A stretch of 31,173 bases of DNA from Stentor coeruleus (lineage: Eukaryota; Ciliophora; Heterotrichea; Heterotrichida; Stentoridae): positions 1-31,173 of the forward strand of contig MPUH01000872.1 of NCBI GenBank assembly GCA_001970955.1. The letters are read 5' to 3'. Position numbers and translations under genes: made by a program. This document shows positions 28,001-31,173 of this stretch, piece after piece. Every line of letters begins with the position of its first letter. Positions within the stretch are counted from its first letter, which is position 1. A model generated the notes under the pieces. The model saw only the letters and a program-made list of their open reading frames with translations. It was not told the origin of the DNA and did not search any database.

Positions 28001-29158
28001 TTCAGTCTGCATGCTTAGATCCCCCCATTTTATAAGAATGGATACTCTGTCATTGCAAGGTAAAGTTACACCACAGAGAACTTTAGCTCTAATTTCGTAT
28101 CTTGTCCCTTTTTCATACTCAGTCTTAACTTTTTCAATAATCTTAGGATCCTGTATTTTCTGAGTCTTCAGCATTGCCCTTGGATCATCTTTTAAAAATA
28201 TCCTCATCAAAGCTCTTCCTCTCCAATTAGTAGCCAACTCAGTAACTGAATTCATAAGTTTCGCTTCATCATTATTAATATTTTCTGGCCCACCATAAAT
28301 ATTAACCCAAAAATAATCTTTATATTCATTTCTCAAAACTTTAGACCATTCAAAACTAAAACTTCCAACCATATCATCTTCTCTTGACATTCTATCATAA
28401 TCAAAAACTGTAATCATAAGTTTTGAAGATACAGAAGGGATAACAACTGGTAACATAACTTCTTCAAACCAAGATACTGACATTGTTGCCTCATCAGCTG
28501 TAATCCAACTAGTCTTTCCTTCAACACCTCCAAATCTTACTATACAATAAGCATCTACAGTTCCATTATCATCCATTTTAGGTAATCCTTCAGCTTTTAA
28601 AAACTGGATAATCAATTGTTTAGTTTGCAGTTTTATCTGTGGAGGAATCATTAAATCTTCTTTTTCTGTAAGTTTTGCTGGGACGGTGAGGTCAATAGGT
28701 TTATCGGTCTCGTGAAGGATTGATGCGCTTATTTTTAAATACCCGCGCACAGTGGAAAAGTCTTCAGATTGAGGATTAGATAGGACGACCCATTTGTTTA
28801 ATACTGCATGGTTTTCTTGATAGTATATAAAAGTCAAATCCATTTCAAAGACACCTATAAGAGAATCACGTAATAAGAAACGCTGATCACGAACTTCAAT
28901 CGTGAGCCTTTCACGGTCAAGTTCAGTTGGAGCAGTAATTTCTTTATCAAAATAAAAGTGGTCATCCCACGTCACTAAAGTCCCGCTTGTAATCTGTTTA
29001 AGTGCTTTTGTGCATTTGTTTTTTCCAAAAACTTTCATACAGACGATAGGATCTACATTATTCTTTTCACTTATAGATAAAAGCCCTCTTCCAGCTTGCA
29101 GGTAAATATGGAAAGCATAGCCTCCTTTTTTAAGTTTCTCGCCTTTTAAGTCAGCCAT
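25034..29158 (-). CDS. Ferlin: multi-C2 membrane-anchored protein (1369 aa, two exons)
   Basis: Ferlins are tail-anchored proteins for Ca2+-triggered vesicle fusion and membrane repair. Exon 1 is 29158-26981 and exon 2 is 26965-25034, joined across a 15-nt intron. At least six C2-like domains can be traced, near residues 10-150, 170-300, 500-630, 645-790 (spanning the splice site), 987-1105 and 1130-1290. A weaker one lies near 350-480. Ca2+-site motifs are clear in two: DASGLADPYVVVYY with DYDKLGGDDLMG, and SPSDPYVRIKIG with DFDDILPDDKIG. A C-terminal membrane anchor (about 1340-1369, FCMMISLALCVVLLLLMFP) completes the ferlin plan. Without splicing the frame stops at TAG inside the fourth clear C2 domain. 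The length is shorter than animal ferlins (about 2000 aa). The N-terminus lies 155 bases from the divergent U1-70K gene. The stop is TAG. Confidence 0.95.
26966..26980 (-). other. 15-nt spliceosomal intron (GTAATTTCTATATAG) in the ferlin gene
   Basis: On the sense strand the sequence starts GTAA and ends TATAG, and it is exactly 15 nt. It contains an in-frame TAG, so its retention would truncate the protein. Removing it joins ...FCPALT to CNVHDYLLMG...QPLLGTF, restoring an uninterrupted C2 domain with the usual ferlin/C2 pattern (CPxLxxxVxDxxxxxxxQPLLG). The two halves are in the same frame because the length is a multiple of three. Size and ends match the tiny introns described for Stentor. 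Confidence 0.92.
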
Positions 29159-29313
29159 TTATTAAAACAAGGATTTTGGCATTTTTTGCAATCATATCCT
29201 TTATCAAGAAAAAATCTATATAAAACCCAAACTTCCTTAATAATATTAAAATCAAGTCTAAATAGTCTAAAAAACATATAAAAAGTATTTAGATATTTAT
29301 GTATAATTAAATA
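29159..29313. promoter_or_regulatory. Short shared upstream region of ferlin and U1-70K genes
   Basis: Only 155 A+T-rich bases separate two divergent start codons, the shortest head-to-head gap in the window. Both promoters, or one bidirectional promoter, must lie here or within the genes. No motif is assigned. Confidence 0.45.
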
Positions 29314-30156
29314 ATGTTTATTCCAGGCGGGCCTTCTATGGCCCCATTTCGTCCTCCAAGTACATCCTACATGCCAAAACCTGAGCTCCCTCCTCATTTA
29401 CAATCATTATTCAATCCTCGACCTCCAGTTCCTTATGTTAAAGTGCCTATAAAACCAAAATGTCGTCCTTATACAGGATTAGCTGATTATGTTGATATGC
29501 TTGAAGAAGGTGAACCCCCAGAACGTGAAATCAAAGAAAGCTCCCAAGCCCAAAAACAACGAGAATTACAATTGAAAAAAGAGAAATTCCAGAAAAAACT
29601 TGAAGATGACATAAAAAGTTTTAACCCAAAAGAATATGGACTAGAAAGCAATGCTTTTAAGACTATTTTTGTATGTAAACTAGACTATAATACAACTGAA
29701 TCCTTACTTAAAAAGGAATTTTTAGTCTATGGGAAGATAAAAACTGTTAATATCATCAAAGATCTAAATGGTAAATCTAAAGGATATGGGTTTATTGAAT
29801 ATGAAAATGAAGAAGATTATAAAAATGCTTATAAATTAGCTGATGGGAAAAAAATTGATGGGAAAATAATTCTAGTTGACTATGAAAGAGGAAGAACTAC
29901 TAAAGGATGGAAACCTAGAAGACTTGGTGGTGGAAAAGGTGTAACACGAATTCTAAAACTTAAAGGAGAAAAAAGTATAGGAAAAAATGATTCGCAGTAT
30001 GTATTTGATGAAAGCAGAGGGTATAAAAAAGTTATTTCTAGGTCCAGGTCTAGATCTTTTAAAAATGATGGGAAAAAAAAGAATTATGATTTTAAGAGAA
30101 GGGATGATAATAGAAGAAATAATGGGAGGAATTTTGAAAATGCTAAGAATAGGTAA
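29314..30156 (+). CDS. U1 snRNP 70 kDa protein (U1-70K, 280 aa)
   Basis: This is the core U1 snRNP protein that binds U1 snRNA stem-loop 1 and helps define 5' splice sites in the nucleus. The N-terminal U1-70K segment LPPHLQSLFNPRPPVPY (25-41) is followed by a charged helix. An RRM spans about 116-192, with RNP2 IFVCKL (118-123) and RNP1 KGYGFIEY (156-163). The family-specific run ADGKKIDGKIILVDYERGRT, then KGWKPRRLGGGKG, is nearly invariant between kingdoms. The C-terminal tail is short: one SRSRSRSF patch and a basic Arg/Asn/Lys stretch replace the long Arg-rich RS domain of animal proteins (about 437 aa). ATG 29314 is the first in frame; the ATG at codon 9 is an alternative. It is divergent from the ferlin gene, and the stop is TAA. 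Confidence 0.96.
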   Translation: MFIPGGPSMAPFRPPSTSYMPKPELPPHLQSLFNPRPPVPYVKVPIKPKCRPYTGLADYVDMLEEGEPPEREIKESSQAQKQRELQLKKEKFQKKLEDDIKSFNPKEYGLESNAFKTIFVCKLDYNTTESLLKKEFLVYGKIKTVNIIKDLNGKSKGYGFIEYENEEDYKNAYKLADGKKIDGKIILVDYERGRTTKGWKPRRLGGGKGVTRILKLKGEKSIGKNDSQYVFDESRGYKKVISRSRSRSFKNDGKKKNYDFKRRDDNRRNNGRNFENAKNR

Positions 30157-30382
30157 TTATTTTTAGTTGTAATTGCAATGATAAGTATATGAATTTCAAA
30201 GGTAGGTTTGGATGTTTATTTTTATTGTGGATTTTATTCATGATAAGTATTCCAATCTCCTACCAGCAACTTTTAATTAAGGGTAGCACCATAGGTGTGA
30301 TGCTCATCCTTATTTGACAATATAAAAACAATACATCCTAAACTTTTTTTAAAATGTTTTATTTATTACTTAAACTAAACTC

Positions 30383-31173
30383 TTAATGAATAATTATCTT
30401 GGATGCGATCATTATAATGCTTTGACATACAACAAACTCCGTTGCAAGTCCTGATAACCATGAAATAATCCATCCACTACCTCCTGAAATCAAGAATGAT
30501 CCAATAATACTAGCAATGTTTATCAAAATTATGGCAATAATTCCAATGACTGATTTAGCAGTCTCTTTAGATCTGAATAAAGCAATGCACAGGACAGAAG
30601 GAACAAGTGCAATGAATGCAGAAACAACTCCAACTACAATTGCCATTAAAGCTGTGTATTTAAGTAAACAAGATTGAATGAATAGTGCGAAAACAACATT
30701 AGTTAACAGTACAAGTAATTTTTTGGATCTTAAGAATGATTTGTCATTATAAAACATACTGATAAGTAAATGATATTGAATAATAGAAACTTTTTCATTT
30801 TCATTAGCTTCAGTTTCTAAACCATGAACCTTATCATCTCTAAAGCTTTTTACTTTTAGACCATGAATGGCATGAAGACAAGCATAGCAATAATCAAACT
30901 GAATATAATATAAAGAGGAGCTTTTGATGTATAAACTGGATTTTTGTCGAATAATTTGAAAGTGCAGCTTTTCTTTATACTAACCTTAGCTTCTCCATTT
31001 TCAGCTGATAGCACACTGCAATCATCCCCATCCCAAGCACCATTGCTATAAGATAAGCATTTAACTGAAGTAATTCCAAAATATTTCATGCTGACAATAA
31101 CTGCATCATCAGGTACTTCAATGTAAACAGCGTCATGATCAACTAATTCATTGTCTTCAATGCTGCTTGTAGA
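30383..31173 (-). CDS. GPS-domain polycystin-1-like membrane protein, C-terminal part (5' end outside window, frame break inside)
   Basis: The frame is open to the window edge, so the N-terminus lies beyond 31173. Residues near the edge contain a GPS/GAIN-like region (VKCLSYSNGAWDGDDCSVL, then KKSCTFKLF) that normally undergoes self-cleavage. It is followed directly by a membrane span (APLYIIFSLIIAMLVFMPF). The downstream part resembles ciliate and protist polycystin-1-like tails. It has a cytosolic loop, YHLLISMFYNDKSFLRSKKLLVLLTNVVFALF, and further hydrophobic helices, ending in IIMIASKIIIH and TAA. The two parts are in different frames: the upstream frame stops at TAA just after FMPFMV (stop at 30856-30858). 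The downstream frame is open across the same bases. This may be an assembly indel, an unusual intron or a true frameshift. Probable role: a plasma-membrane sensor or adhesion receptor. The cleavage-site HxT/S is not clearly visible. Confidence 0.75.

Noticed and set aside
30278..30305. Small hairpin-like sequence (CACC-ATA-GGTG) after the U1-70K gene
   Set aside because: A four-base-pair stem with a three-base loop is too weak to call as an RNA gene or terminator.
30862..30877. A 16-nt GT...AG string as the intron in the polycystin-like gene
   Set aside because: Removing it leads directly into an in-frame TAG and does not restore the downstream frame.
1..31173. Dictyostelium-like or apicomplexan origin suggested by A+T content and the cAMP-receptor-like gene
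   Set aside because: The 15-nt intron and near absence of ordinary introns fit a heterotrich ciliate much better. The receptor family is also found in ciliates.
1..31173. tRNA, rRNA, CRISPR or transposon
   Set aside because: No T-loop-like tRNA signature, rRNA block, regularly spaced direct repeats or transposase frame was found by eye on either strand.

Overview
The window looks like macronuclear DNA of a heterotrich ciliate, most like Stentor. Long uninterrupted reading frames end in all three of TAA, TAG and TGA, so no stop codon is reassigned. That excludes the Paramecium/Tetrahymena code (TAA/TAG = Gln), the Blepharisma code (TGA = Trp) and the Condylostoma code. Genes are almost intronless, but the ferlin gene is split by one 15-nt GTAA...TATAG intron (26966-26980), the tiny intron type known from Stentor. 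Intergenic DNA is very A+T rich and coding DNA less so. The genus is an inference; no rRNA or tRNA gene was seen.

Layout, left to right. 1-2.4 kb: a C2H2 zinc-finger mini-gene (-) and a mitotic B-type cyclin (-) with KEN and D-box-like degrons. 3.2-4.6 kb: a Cdh1/Fizzy-related APC/C activator (+), divergent from the cyclin. 4.6-5.7 kb: a long gap with a stop-interrupted, coding-like frame. 5.7-7.3 kb: a 125-aa orphan (+) and an R2R3-type Myb factor (-). 8.2-11.5 kb: a coiled-coil/EF-hand protein (+) that overlaps tail-to-tail with a short CEP120-like centriole/basal-body protein (-). 12-18.7 kb: an orphan (-), an LRR-ankyrin protein (+), a TPR-like helical orphan (+) and a divergent peptide-deformylase-like protein (+). 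18.7-23.4 kb: a 1068-aa TPR protein (-) and a cAMP-receptor-like 7TM protein (-). 24.2-30.2 kb: a Cys-rich RING-like protein (+), a ferlin (-, 1369 aa after splicing) and U1-70K (+). 30.4-31.2 kb: the C-terminal part of a GPS-domain, polycystin-1-like membrane protein (-), cut by the window edge and containing a frame break.

Several genes fit a common setting of cell-cycle and cortical biology: cyclin B with Cdh1, CEP120 (basal bodies), ferlin and C2/EF-hand proteins (Ca2+-dependent membrane events). The genes are not an operon; each has its own flanks. A consistent base asymmetry is visible. On the sense strand, 5' flanks and gene starts are C-rich and G-poor, and gene ends are G-richer. It marks gene orientation through most of the window and suggests an unannotated + transcription unit starting near 4.7 kb.
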